From assembly GCF_035984415.1 (NCBI RefSeq), contig NZ_CP130720.1:4588001-4652000 (forward strand): a DNA stretch of 64,000 nt, read 5' to 3'. The notes beneath the pieces were generated by a model. That model did not search any database. It saw nothing but the letters and a program-made list of their open reading frames with translations, and had not been told where the DNA came from. The position numbers were made by a program, and so were the translations under genes. This document shows, in pieces, positions 17,331 to 25,696 of the stretch. Numbering within the stretch: the stretch's first letter is position 1; each line of letters starts with the position of its first letter. The stretch is from Streptomyces sp. NBC_01296 (lineage in GTDB: Bacteria; Actinomycetota; Actinomycetes; Streptomycetales; Streptomycetaceae).

Positions 17331-18902
17331 GTGAGCACCGAGAACGAGGGCACCGCGGCCCCGACGCCCCCCGCGGCCCCGTCGGCACCCCCGGTGGCCG
17401 CTCCCGCCCCCGAGACGTCCGCGCCCGCCCCGGCTGCGGAGGCCTCCGAGGGCGCCCCGGCACCTGCCCCGACGGCACATGCCCCGACGGACGGGCAGGC
17501 CGCCGCTGCGCATGCCCCCGCGCCGGCCGGGCCCGCCGCGGAGCCCGTCACCCAGCAGCTCCCGCCGACGCCCGCGCCGGGCGCGGAGCCGACCCAGCAG
17601 CTCCCGCCCACCCCCGCCCCGGCACCGGCCTACGCCCAGGCCCCCGCGCCGCAGGCCCCGGCCGCGCACGGCGCCGAGGGCTGGCCGCCCCCGCCGCCCA
17701 GCGTCCCGGCGTACGGCTCCGGCGGCCACGGCGGCGGCGCCTGGGGTGCGCCCTTGACCACGGGCGGCATGCCGCCCGCCAAGCCGAAGGGCAAGGGCGG
17801 CCTGGTCGCCGCCGTGCTCGTGGCGGCCCTCCTCGCGGGCGGCGTCGGCGGCGGCATCGGCTACTGGGCCGCCGAGCGCAACGACAACGGCTTCGGCTCG
17901 ACCACGATCGCCGCGGGCAACACCCCCAAGGACCTCAAGCGGGAGGCCGGTTCCATCGCGGGCCTGGCCGCGGGCGCGCTGCCCAGCGTCGTCACCATCG
18001 AGGCCTCGGCCGGCGACGGCGAGGGCGGTACGGGCACCGGCTTCGTCTACGACCAGCAGGGCCACATCCTCACCAACAACCACGTGGTGGCCTCCGCCGC
18101 GAACGGCGGCAAGCTCTCCGCGACCTTCTCCGACGGCAAGAAGTACGAGGCCGAGGTCGTCGGCCGGGCCCAAGGCTACGACGTGGCCGTGCTCAAGCTG
18201 AAGAACCCGCCGGCCGGGCTCAAGCCGCTGGCGCTCGGCGACTCCGACAAGGTCGCGGTCGGCGACTCGACCATCGCGATCGGCGCCCCCTTCGGCCTGT
18301 CGAACACGGTCACCACCGGCATCGTCAGCGCCAAGAACCGCCCGGTGGCCTCCGGCGACGGCTCCGGCAGCAAGAGCTCGTACATGAGCGCGCTCCAGAC
18401 GGACGCCTCGATCAACCCCGGCAACTCCGGCGGCCCGCTCCTCGACGGGCGCGGCGCGGTCATCGGCATCAACTCCGCCATCCAGTCGGCCGGCAACGGC
18501 GGCTTCGGCGGCGGCCAGGCCGGTTCGATCGGCCTCGGCTTCGCCATCCCGATCAACCAGGCGAAGAACGTCGCCGAGTCGCTGATCAAGACGGGCAAGC
18601 CGGTCTACCCGATCATCTCGGTCTCCGTGGACCTCCAGGCCAAGACCGACGGCGCCAAGATCTCCGAGCAGGGCGCGCCCGCCAACGAGCTGGTCGACCC
18701 CAACGGTCCGGCGGGCAAGGCGGGCCTCAAGCCCGGCGACGTCATCACCCAGTTCGGCGACAAGCCGATCGACAGCGGCCCGACCCTCATCAGCGAGATC
18801 TGGACGCACAAGCCCGGCGATGTCGTGAAGCTGACCTACCTGCGCGACGGCAAGCCGAACACCGTCGACATCACGCTCGGCTCGCGGGTCGGCGACAAGT
18901 AG
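17331..18902 (+). CDS. HtrA/DegP-type membrane-anchored serine protease with PDZ domain
   Basis: A 523-residue protease. A long Pro/Ala-rich cytoplasmic tail (1-150) with repeated TQQLPPTPAP elements precedes one membrane helix (156-179). The trypsin-like domain outside the membrane has the triad His251 (TNNHVVAS), Asp284 (YDVAVLKL) and Ser366 (NPGNSGGPL), then a PDZ domain (about 430-515) with GPAGKAGLKPGDVI. The GTG start follows GAGGAG. HtrA proteases handle misfolded exported proteins under envelope stress. Confidence 0.93.
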   Translation: MSTENEGTAAPTPPAAPSAPPVAAPAPETSAPAPAAEASEGAPAPAPTAHAPTDGQAAAAHAPAPAGPAAEPVTQQLPPTPAPGAEPTQQLPPTPAPAPAYAQAPAPQAPAAHGAEGWPPPPPSVPAYGSGGHGGGAWGAPLTTGGMPPAKPKGKGGLVAAVLVAALLAGGVGGGIGYWAAERNDNGFGSTTIAAGNTPKDLKREAGSIAGLAAGALPSVVTIEASAGDGEGGTGTGFVYDQQGHILTNNHVVASAANGGKLSATFSDGKKYEAEVVGRAQGYDVAVLKLKNPPAGLKPLALGDSDKVAVGDSTIAIGAPFGLSNTVTTGIVSAKNRPVASGDGSGSKSSYMSALQTDASINPGNSGGPLLDGRGAVIGINSAIQSAGNGGFGGGQAGSIGLGFAIPINQAKNVAESLIKTGKPVYPIISVSVDLQAKTDGAKISEQGAPANELVDPNGPAGKAGLKPGDVITQFGDKPIDSGPTLISEIWTHKPGDVVKLTYLRDGKPNTVDITLGSRVGDK

Positions 18903-18914
18903 GCACGGCTCCAC

Positions 18915-18944
18915 GGCCGGTCCCCGCGCGCGGGGACCGGCCGG
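18915..18944 (+). terminator. Rho-independent-type hairpin after the HtrA gene
   Basis: A near-perfect palindrome with a 14-bp stem (18915-18928 with 18931-18944) begins 13 bp after the HtrA-type stop codon; GC-rich hairpins of this kind end most Streptomyces transcripts. Confidence 0.8.
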
Positions 18945-19021
18945 GACAGCTGGCCTGATGGCGAGGGGCCGTGGGCGCGAATACGCCTACGGCCCTCCCA
19001 ATGTCCGCTTATGCTTCCCTC

Positions 19022-19927
19022 GTGTTCGATTCGCGGCACATACGTACTTTCCATGAAGTGGTCACCAACGGGTCCTACTCGGCGGCCGCTCGCGTCCTCG
19101 GCTACACCCAGCCTGCTGTCACCCAGCAGATGAAGGCGCTCGAACGCGCCGTCGGCACTCCGCTGTTCACCCGGGTCGGCCGCAAGATGCAGCTCACCGA
19201 GGCCGGGGAGTCCATGGCCCGGCACGCCGAGTCCATCCTCGGCAGTCTCTCCGCCGCAGAGGCCCAGCTGAAGGCGTACGCACGTCTGCGCACCGGGCGG
19301 GTGCGGCTGTGCGGCTTCCCCAGCGCCAACGTCACCCTGGTCCCGGAGGCCCTGAGCGGCCTGGCCAAGGAGCATCCGGGCATCCAGGTCGAGCTGCTGG
19401 AGGGGGAGCCCCCCGAGTCGCTGCGCCGGCTGGAGCGCGGGGAGTGCGACATCACCCTCGCCTTCACCTATCCCGGGCTCCACGAGGAGATTCCGGAGGA
19501 GGTCGCCGAGGTCAGACTCATGGAGGACCAGCTGACGGTGCTGCTCCCGACCGGGCACCCACTGGCCCGGCGGCGGGCCGTGCACCTGGCGGACCTGGCT
19601 GAGGAGCGGTGGATCGCCGGCTGCCCGCGCTGCCGGGCGAACCTGCTGCACGAGTGCGCCGAGTTGGGCTTCGTGCCCGACATCCGGTTCGCCACGGACG
19701 ACAACCTGGTGGTGCAGAGCATGGTCGGGCAGGGGCTCGGCGTGGCGATGATGCCCGCACTGGTGCTGCCCTCCCTCTCCCTGAGCAAGGTGTGCGGGCG
19801 GCCGCTGCAGCCTGCCGCACGCCGGCACATCGCCGCGTACGTCTACCGCGACCATCTGCGGATCCCGGCGACGTCCGTGGTTCTCAACGCGCTGAAGCAG
19901 GCGGCCTCCAACCGCGTCGGCTGCTGA
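19022..19927 (+). CDS. LysR-type transcriptional regulator
   Basis: A 301-residue LTTR with an N-terminal winged helix-turn-helix (SYSAAARVLGYTQPAVTQQMKALE, split here as two helices around YTQPAVT) and a C-terminal effector-binding domain (about 90-290). Start uncertain: GTG 19022 (VFDSRHIRTF) is preferred because the family begins close to the first DNA-binding helix; in-frame ATG codons at 19004 and 18971 are possible and none has a good ribosome site, so the message may be leaderless. It precedes cysteine dioxygenase and a YeiH-type exporter on the same strand, which it may control. Confidence 0.85.
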   Translation: MFDSRHIRTFHEVVTNGSYSAAARVLGYTQPAVTQQMKALERAVGTPLFTRVGRKMQLTEAGESMARHAESILGSLSAAEAQLKAYARLRTGRVRLCGFPSANVTLVPEALSGLAKEHPGIQVELLEGEPPESLRRLERGECDITLAFTYPGLHEEIPEEVAEVRLMEDQLTVLLPTGHPLARRRAVHLADLAEERWIAGCPRCRANLLHECAELGFVPDIRFATDDNLVVQSMVGQGLGVAMMPALVLPSLSLSKVCGRPLQPAARRHIAAYVYRDHLRIPATSVVLNALKQAASNRVGC

Positions 19928-20025
19928 CCGGCCGGTGCCCCTCCCCCGAATCCATAAGCGCTGCTTGGGATTTCAGGTGAGAACTGTCGTTGGACGTGAT
20001 GGGACGGCTGCTCGACGCTGCCTGT

Positions 20026-20580
20026 ATGACCACCACTACGCCGGCCCGTACGACCGCGAGGATGGCCGCCCTCGTCAGTGAGATCCGTACGGTCGTGGAC
20101 CGGGGGCTGGCCCCGGACCTGACCGCCTACCTCGTCGGCGAGCGCGTCGCCCCGCATCTGGGTACGGCCGACCTGCTCACCCCCGAGCAGCGCGAGGGGC
20201 ACCCCGACCGGTACCGGCAGCACGTCCTGCACGCGGAGCCGGACGGCAGCTTCTCGGTGGTCGCGCTGGTGTGGCTCCCCGGCCAGGAGACCGCCATCCA
20301 CGACCACGTCTCCTGGTGCGTGGCCGGGGTGCACGAGGGCGAGGAGAGCGAGCTCCGCTACCGACTGGCCCCCGCCGCGGGCGAGTCCTGCGCCCGGCTG
20401 GTGGCGACCGAGCAGGTGGTCAACGGCCCCGGCGACGTCTGCGGATTCGCCCCGCCCGGCGATATCCACAAGGTCCGCAATTCCTGTCGCACCACGGCGA
20501 TATCCCTTCACGTCTACGGAGCCGACGTCATCCGCCTGGGCAGCAGCGTCCGCCGCGTCTATACGCTCCCCACCGACTGA
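20026..20580 (+). CDS. Cysteine dioxygenase type I
   Basis: A 184-residue cupin enzyme that oxidises L-cysteine to cysteine sulfinic acid using Fe(II). The metal ligands are visible: His92 and His94 in AIHDHVSWC and His148 in GDIHKVRN, with the conserved SLHVYG later. Cys residues near the active site resemble bacterial CDOs. ATG at 20026 lacks a clear ribosome site. The stop overlaps the start of the YeiH-type exporter gene (TGATG), so both are translated together. Confidence 0.88.
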   Translation: MTTTTPARTTARMAALVSEIRTVVDRGLAPDLTAYLVGERVAPHLGTADLLTPEQREGHPDRYRQHVLHAEPDGSFSVVALVWLPGQETAIHDHVSWCVAGVHEGEESELRYRLAPAAGESCARLVATEQVVNGPGDVCGFAPPGDIHKVRNSCRTTAISLHVYGADVIRLGSSVRRVYTLPTD

Positions 20581-21638
20581 TGGCCCTGCTGAACCGCCCG
20601 GTACGCGGGGCGGAGACGGAGCGCGCAGGGCGTGTTTCACGTGAAACATCCTCGTCCTGGCCGGGGTTGGGACTGGCGGCCGTGGGCGTGCTGGTGGCGT
20701 GGTGCGTGCACCGGCTGGTGCCCGACGTACCCATGCTGACCGCGTCGGTGGTGCTCGGCATCGCGGTGGCCCATCTCCCGGGCATACGGGAGGTCGTACG
20801 TGGAGCAGCCCGGCCAGGCCTTTCGCTGGCCGGCCGGCGGCTGATGCGCATCGGCATCGTCCTGCTGGGCCTCGGCCTGGGCCTGGACCAGGTGCTCCGG
20901 CTGGGCTGGGCCACGGTGGCGATGGTGGCCGCGGTGGTGGCCGCCACCTTCCTCGGCACGCTCTGGCTGGGCCGCAAGCTCGGCCTCCCCGGCGACCAGC
21001 CACTGCTGATCGCCACCGGGTACTCGATCTGCGGGGCCTCGGCGATCGGCGCGGTGAGCCAGGTGTCCGGCAGCGACGAGGAGGACGTCGCCGCCTCGGT
21101 GGCGCTGGTGACGCTGTGCGGGACGCTGGCCATCGCGGTCCTCCCCCTCCTCCAGGGCCCGTTGGGGCTCTCGGACCCGGCCTTCGGGCGCTGGGTCGGC
21201 GCGAGCGTCCACGACGTCGGCCAGGTGGTCGCCACCGCCCAGACGGCGGGCCCGGGAGCGCTCGGCGAGGCCGTCCTGGTCAAGCTGATGCGGGTGGCCC
21301 TGCTGGCCCCGCTGGTGGCCGCCGTGGCCTTCTCCGTACGGGCGCGCCGGCAGGGTGTCCGCACGCCCTCGGGCCGCCGCCCCGCGCCGGTGCCGCTGTT
21401 CGTGGCCGGGTTCCTGGCCGCGGCCGCGCTGCGCGCCACCGGGGTGCTGCCCGACGCGGCACTGGAGTGGGCGCACACCGCGCAGGAACTGCTGCTGGCA
21501 GCGGCCCTGTTCGGGCTCGGTAGTGCGGTGGACCTCCCCCGGCTGGCCAAGACCGGTGGACGGGCCGCGGTACTGGGGCTCGGTGCCTGGATCGTGGTGG
21601 CCGGGGTCTCGTACGCGGGAGTGCTGCTGACGATGTGA
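20580..21638 (+). CDS. YeiH-family putative sulfate/sulfite exporter
   Basis: A 352-residue integral membrane protein with about ten hydrophobic helices; conserved family features are LMRIGIVLLGLGL, GYSICGASAIGA and ASVHDVGQVVATA. YeiH (UPF0324) proteins are annotated as sulfate exporters on limited evidence. The ATG overlaps the cysteine dioxygenase stop by one base. Because cysteine sulfinate breaks down to sulfite, export of toxic sulfite or sulfate is a reasonable inference. A perfect parS site at 20633-20648 lies in the N-terminal coding segment, before the first membrane helix, and encodes VSRET. Confidence 0.88.
   Translation: MALLNRPVRGAETERAGRVSRETSSSWPGLGLAAVGVLVAWCVHRLVPDVPMLTASVVLGIAVAHLPGIREVVRGAARPGLSLAGRRLMRIGIVLLGLGLGLDQVLRLGWATVAMVAAVVAATFLGTLWLGRKLGLPGDQPLLIATGYSICGASAIGAVSQVSGSDEEDVAASVALVTLCGTLAIAVLPLLQGPLGLSDPAFGRWVGASVHDVGQVVATAQTAGPGALGEAVLVKLMRVALLAPLVAAVAFSVRARRQGVRTPSGRRPAPVPLFVAGFLAAAALRATGVLPDAALEWAHTAQELLLAAALFGLGSAVDLPRLAKTGGRAAVLGLGAWIVVAGVSYAGVLLTM
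20633..20648. promoter_or_regulatory. parS site 2 (ParB binding), inside the YeiH-type gene
   Basis: Perfect TGTTTCACGTGAAACA palindrome in the first 70 bp of the exporter gene, in the cytoplasmic N-terminal tail where extra residues are tolerated. Confidence 0.93.
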
Positions 21639-21819
21639 CCCGCAGGGCATCGTCCATCGACGGGAGTTCGCCAATTCCTGGCCGGAACCGAACGAACGTT
21701 CCGACCGTCTCCTGACTTCTCGTGCCGCGCGTGCGACTCTGCGGCCGATCCGCACCGACAGCTCTTCACCCCCACCCTGCCCGCTCCGACGGGACCGGGC
21801 ACGGCAGAAGGAGTCCTGC

Positions 21820-22779
21820 GTGAATCGTCATCGCACGGCCTTATCGGTCCTCATGGCGGCGGGCGCCCTGATCGCGGGCGCGCTGACGGCGGCCACCCCC
21901 TCGGCCGCCGCCGACGCCCCGGCCTCGTTCAAGCAGCAGCACAGCCAGGGTTTCTGGACCGCCGAGCGGATGCGCGGCGCCACCCCGCTGGACGTGACGG
22001 CAGCGCCCGGGGCCGGGCGGGCGCGGGTCGCGGCCTCGGACCGGCCCACGGCGGTCGCCCCGACGGCGGCGTCGTCCGCGGCTGCCTCCCCGACGGCGTT
22101 CCCCCAGGCGGGCGGCGCGTGGACGGGCGGCGGCGCGGTGGTCAAGACCTCGGGCCGGGTCTTCTTCACCTTCGGAGACCGGACCGCGTCCTGCTCGGGT
22201 GACTCCATCACCAGCGCCAACGGCAGCACGGTCATCACCGCCGGCCACTGCGTGAAGTACCAGGGAACCTGGCACACCAACTGGATCTTCGTCCCCGCGT
22301 ACGACAACGGGACCGCGCCCTACGGCCAGTGGTCGGCCACCAAGACCTTCGCCACCGACCAGTGGGCCGCCAGCGAGGACATGAACATGGACGTCGGCCT
22401 CGCCGTCGTCGCCCCGCTGAACGGCCAGAAGCTGAGCCAGGTCGTCGGTGCCCAGGGGATCCTGTTCAACGGCGGCTACAACAAGAAGATGTACTCCTTC
22501 GGGTTCCCGGCGGCCGCGCCCTACGACGGCACGAAGCTGGTCTACTGCAGCGGGAACACCAGCAAGGACTTCCTGCTGACCAAGGACCACGGCCTGGGCT
22601 GCAACATGACCGGCGGCTCCAGCGGCGGCCCCTGGTTCCAGGACTTCAACGAGTCCACGGGCCTGGGCACCCAGGTCTCGGTGAACAGCTTCGGCTACAC
22701 CTTCCTGCCCAACCGGATGTTCGGCCCCTACTTCGGCAACGAAGCGAAGGCGGCCTACGACAAGGCCCAGAATTCCTGA
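21820..22779 (+). CDS. Secreted trypsin-like serine protease
   Basis: A 319-residue exported protease. Signal peptide (1-31, ending PSAAADA), an Ala-rich propeptide (about 32-100), then an S1-fold domain with His143 (ITAGHCVKY), Asp191 (MNMDVGLAVV) and Ser268 (TGGSSGGPW). Cysteines in TASCSGD, AGHC, YCSGN and GCNMT could make two disulfides. It resembles V8/glutamyl-endopeptidase-like Streptomyces peptidases. GTG start follows AAGGAG by 7 bp. A monocistronic unit ahead of tRNA-Ser. Confidence 0.9.
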   Translation: MNRHRTALSVLMAAGALIAGALTAATPSAAADAPASFKQQHSQGFWTAERMRGATPLDVTAAPGAGRARVAASDRPTAVAPTAASSAAASPTAFPQAGGAWTGGGAVVKTSGRVFFTFGDRTASCSGDSITSANGSTVITAGHCVKYQGTWHTNWIFVPAYDNGTAPYGQWSATKTFATDQWAASEDMNMDVGLAVVAPLNGQKLSQVVGAQGILFNGGYNKKMYSFGFPAAAPYDGTKLVYCSGNTSKDFLLTKDHGLGCNMTGGSSGGPWFQDFNESTGLGTQVSVNSFGYTFLPNRMFGPYFGNEAKAAYDKAQNS

Positions 22780-22818
22780 CCCGGCCGCCCCCCACCTGCC
22801 GGTACTCTGTACCGGCCA

Positions 22819-22903
22819 GGTGGGTTGCCCGAGCGGCCTAAGGGAACGGTCTTGAAAACCGTCGTGGCGCGAGTCACCGTGGGTTCAAATCCCACACCCA
22901 CCG
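22819..22903 (+). tRNA. tRNA-Ser(TGA)
   Basis: An 85-nt class II tRNA. The acceptor stem GGTGGGT pairs with ACCCACC, the anticodon loop CTTGAAA carries TGA, there is a long variable arm, and the T arm is GTGGGTTCAAATCCCAC. The CCA end is not encoded. A strong hairpin terminator follows 8 bp downstream. Confidence 0.96.
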
Positions 22904-22911
22904 CGCAGGTC

Positions 22912-22946
22912 AGAAGGGGTGCCCCATCAACTGGGGCACCCCTTCT
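22912..22946 (+). terminator. Terminator of tRNA-Ser(TGA)
   Basis: A perfect 14-bp stem (22912-22925 with 22933-22946, AGAAGGGGTGCCCC) and a 7-nt loop directly after the tRNA. The rest of the gap to 23336 (about 390 bp) shows no gene or site that I can support. Confidence 0.85.
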
Positions 22947-23336
22947 GCGTTCAGCCTGTCTCACCCTCACTCGCCCGCCCGCCGGGCGGTCTCGGCCAGG
23001 CCGACCCCGGATCGGAGCCAGAACGCCGCCACGGCGTGTACGGGGTGGACTTCCCACGGGGCATCTTCCCCACCCTTGAGCGTCCGGTCCTCGAGGATGT
23101 GGCGATTGAGCTGCGGGAGCAACTTCAGGCAGACCGTCCCCACCCCCAGAGCTGCCATCGCTCCGCCGTCCGTCCCGCCTTCCCCGTCGGCCGCGAAGGC
23201 CTTGGGCGGGCCGGGTCAGCGGCTCCGCTCCCGACAGCCATGTCACCCGAATGGCGCAACACGATGTGCCACCCAGATGGCGGAAGATCAAGCTGGTTAG
23301 TGCCCCAACCGAGGCAATCCGTGAAAGGGAAACCAA

Positions 23337-23546
23337 ATGCGCATTCGACGAATCCTTGCTGCCGTCATCGCCACGGCAGCCCTCGCCGGACTCGGCCTCA
23401 CAGGCGCCGCCACCGCCACCGCCGCCACCGCACAGGGTGCCCCGTCCTACGTCACCCCTTCCGAGTGCAAGCAGGGCGGCGGAACGCCCGATCTGACGGA
23501 CAACCTCTGCAAGGGCGGCACGTACAACGGGGAGAAGATCGACTAA
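23337..23546 (+). CDS. Small secreted protein with two cysteines
   Basis: A 69-residue protein with a good signal peptide (RRILAAVIATAALAGLGLTGA) and a mature part of about 38 residues holding two cysteines (SECKQGG and DNLCKGG) that could form one disulfide. Gly/Thr-rich and acidic-to-neutral; no family recognised. ATG at 23337 follows AAAGGGA. It stands alone between tRNA-Ser and the GlxA-type regulator, in a stretch that also holds a decayed copy of part of tRNA-Ser. Confidence 0.7.
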   Translation: MRIRRILAAVIATAALAGLGLTGAATATAATAQGAPSYVTPSECKQGGGTPDLTDNLCKGGTYNGEKID

Positions 23547-23684
23547 CGCCACAAGGCGCCCCGCAGCCACGCGCCGCGGGGCGCTCCCGCGCGAGCGTAG
23601 CCGGGAGAGCCACAGGGGCTGTGCCGAGGGATGCAGCACGTCATAGACGCAGGTCAGGCCCTGTCAGGCAGAGAGAAACCGGAT

Positions 23685-23733
23685 GGTCTTGAAAACGCGC
23701 TGATCAGAAGGGCGCCCCGGATCCGGGGCGCCC
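23685..23733. terminator. Perfect 24-bp palindrome terminator beside a tRNA-Ser fragment
   Basis: 23710-23733 is a perfect palindrome (GGGCGCCCCGGA and its complement) between convergent genes, suited to end both the small secreted-protein gene and the AraC-type gene. Just before it, 23685-23696 repeats 12 nt of the tRNA-Ser anticodon arm (GGTCTTGAAAAC), and TCAGAAGGG repeats the bases before the tRNA terminator. Confidence 0.65.
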
Positions 23734-23738
23734 CGTCG

Positions 23739-24713
23739 TCATGGGCGGGGTGCGTCCGGGGTGCGGATGCGGCCCGGGGTGGTGCCGAGGCGCTGTCGCA
23801 GCAGGGTGGTGAGGGTCGAGGCGTTCTCGTAGCCGACGCGGCGGGCCACTGCCTCGGTGGGGAGGTCGGTGGTGCGCAGCAGGTGGGTGGCCTGCTCGAG
23901 CCGGATGGTCTGGGCGAAGCGCAGGGGCGACACTCCCAGTACCCGGTCCACGGCCCGCTGCAGGGTCCGTTCGCTCGCGCCGACCGACCGGGCCGCGTCG
24001 GCCATCCGCAGGGGTTCGTCGATGTGCTCCCGCACCCAGCGTTCGAAGGCGCTGACCAGGGGATCGGTGCGGGCCAGGTGGCTGGGGATCGCGTAGCCGG
24101 CCTGGGTGGGCCGGTCGTCGACCACCAGGTAGCGGGCCGTGAGCTCCGCCAGTACGGGACTCGCCTGCCGGACCAAGGCGAGCGCGAGGTCGAGGTGGGC
24201 CATGGCGGCGCCGGCGGTGATCACCCCGTCGGCGTGGGCCAGCATGCTGCTCTCGTCCAGTGCCACGTGCGGGTAGGCCTGCCGGAAGGCCGGGGCCAGC
24301 CACCAACTGGTGGTGGCGCTGAGCCCGTCCAGGACCCCCGCCTCGGCGAGGAGGAACGTGCTCGTGCAGGCCGCGGCCAGGGGGATGCCGTCGGTACGGG
24401 CCTGCCGCAGGGCCTCGCGTTCCGGCCCGCGTTCCGCCGATGCCACCCAGCCCAGCAGAGGTTCGGGCTGCTTGGGGCCGGCGCCGGGTACGACGAGGAG
24501 ATCGGGCCGGGGGGCGTCCTCGATGGCGACGGCCTCGACCACGTGCCCCGAGGCGGTGCGCACGGCGCCGGAGCCGCTGACCCGGGTCAGCTCCCAGCGC
24601 GGCGGCGGATGGGGCAGCTCTCCGCGCAGTTCATTGGCCATCTGCAGGACGTCGAGGACCGTGGCCAGCCCGGAGTCGAAGAGATCGTCCATGACCAGCA
24701 CCGAGATCTGCAT
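23739..24713 (-). CDS. GlxA-type AraC-family regulator (DJ-1/PfpI plus AraC HTH)
   Basis: A 324-residue regulator. The N-terminal DJ-1/PfpI-like domain (about 1-190) contains LLVVPGAGP and the nucleophile-elbow segment AAACTSTFLLAEAG; the C-terminal AraC DNA-binding domain (about 215-315) has two helix-turn-helices (MADAARSVGASERTLQR, split after SVGAS, and TEAVARRVGYENAS). Start ATG 24711-24713. It is divergent from the monooxygenase gene at 24826, which it probably regulates from the 112-bp shared region. Confidence 0.9.
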   Translation of the reverse strand: MQISVLVMDDLFDSGLATVLDVLQMANELRGELPHPPPRWELTRVSGSGAVRTASGHVVEAVAIEDAPRPDLLVVPGAGPKQPEPLLGWVASAERGPEREALRQARTDGIPLAAACTSTFLLAEAGVLDGLSATTSWWLAPAFRQAYPHVALDESSMLAHADGVITAGAAMAHLDLALALVRQASPVLAELTARYLVVDDRPTQAGYAIPSHLARTDPLVSAFERWVREHIDEPLRMADAARSVGASERTLQRAVDRVLGVSPLRFAQTIRLEQATHLLRTTDLPTEAVARRVGYENASTLTTLLRQRLGTTPGRIRTPDAPRP

Positions 24714-24825
24714 GTCGGAAACGGTAAAGCATCCGGCGGATCCGCCACTGAGCGCGGACGGTCGCCCGCTCCTACGGTGGTCGTACCGCACGGCGCGGTA
24801 CGCACCACAGCAGAAGGAGACCTTC

Positions 24826-25149
24826 ATGACCAGCGCTTCCGTCCCCGAGACCACCCGCGTCGGCCTGCTCGCCCGGATCGAGGCCAAGCCGGAGCACGCC
24901 GCCGACGTGGAGGGCCTGCTCACCGGTGCCCTCGCCCTGGCCCGGGAGGAAACCGGCACCACGGTCTGGTTTGCGCTGCGGCTCGGACCGACCACGTTCG
25001 GCGTCTTCGACGCCTTCGGCAGCGACGAGGACCGCACCGCCCACCTCCAGGGCAGGATCGCCGCGGCTCTCATGGAGAACGCCCCGAAGCTGCTCGTCGA
25101 GGCCCCCGAGATCCTCCCTGTCGACATCCTGGCGGCCAAGCTCGCCTGA
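24826..25149 (+). CDS. Antibiotic biosynthesis monooxygenase (ABM) domain protein
   Basis: A 107-residue single ABM-fold (dimeric alpha-beta barrel) protein. It shows LLARIEAKPEHAADVEGLL and TTVWFALRLGPTTFGVFDAF, typical of small quinol/ygiN-type monooxygenases or detoxifying enzymes. ATG at 24826 follows AGAAGGAGA by 7 bp. Divergent from the GlxA-type regulator, suggesting it is its target. Substrate unknown. Confidence 0.85.
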   Translation: MTSASVPETTRVGLLARIEAKPEHAADVEGLLTGALALAREETGTTVWFALRLGPTTFGVFDAFGSDEDRTAHLQGRIAAALMENAPKLLVEAPEILPVDILAAKLA

Positions 25150-25354
25150 TTCCTTCGCCGAACAAGCAGGGGTGAGGGGCCGGTCCGTGGCCCCGTCCGG
25201 CCGCGAGAAGAGGAGGCCGAGGTGGCGTTACGCCCTTTGAGTGGTGTTTGTCGGAAGATCGGCGCGCGTGGTGGGGGCGCTGCGGTTGCGAACACATCAT
25301 GACGAATGTATGCAGATCCGCCCGTCGGAACATCGCGAAACAAGGGACCTCGTC

Positions 25355-25696
25355 ATGGCTCACCGCATCACCGTCACGTCGATCTGGACCGCGGTCATCA
25401 CCGCTCTCGTGGCGCTCCTCTCCTCTCTCGGGTTCGCCGCCAAGGCCGCCCCGGCCGCCGCCCCCGCCGCTGCTCCCGCCCGCCGCACGGCCGCCGTGCG
25501 CCGGCCGGCCCGGCCGATGGGCCGGCGGAGCTGGCGGGCGATGATGCGCGGCGGATCGCTCCCGCCGACCATCAAGCAGCGGATCCGCGCCGAGGCGCAC
25601 GGCAAGGCCCCGTCCGTCCGTCGCTCGACCACCGCCGCGTCCCTGGTCGGGGCGGCCTCCGGAGCCGGCCGCGAAGAGCTCGAGCTGGTCGCGTAG
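25355..25696 (+). CDS. Small membrane-associated protein (DUF6344-like)
   Basis: A 113-residue protein with one N-terminal hydrophobic helix (TVTSIWTAVITALVALLSSLG), an Ala/Pro-rich stretch and a basic conserved tail around SLPPTIKQRIRAEAHG. That tail is like Streptomyces proteins annotated as DUF6344 as I remember them. ATG at 25355 (MAHRITV) follows AAGGGA; the longer frame from 25241 lacks support. Function unknown. Confidence 0.7.
   Translation: MAHRITVTSIWTAVITALVALLSSLGFAAKAAPAAAPAAAPARRTAAVRRPARPMGRRSWRAMMRGGSLPPTIKQRIRAEAHGKAPSVRRSTTAASLVGAASGAGREELELVA

Noticed and set aside
17106..18914. Minus-strand extension of the glycerophosphodiesterase frame across the HtrA gene
   Set aside because: The enzyme clearly starts at about 17105; the upstream part is the shadow of HtrA.
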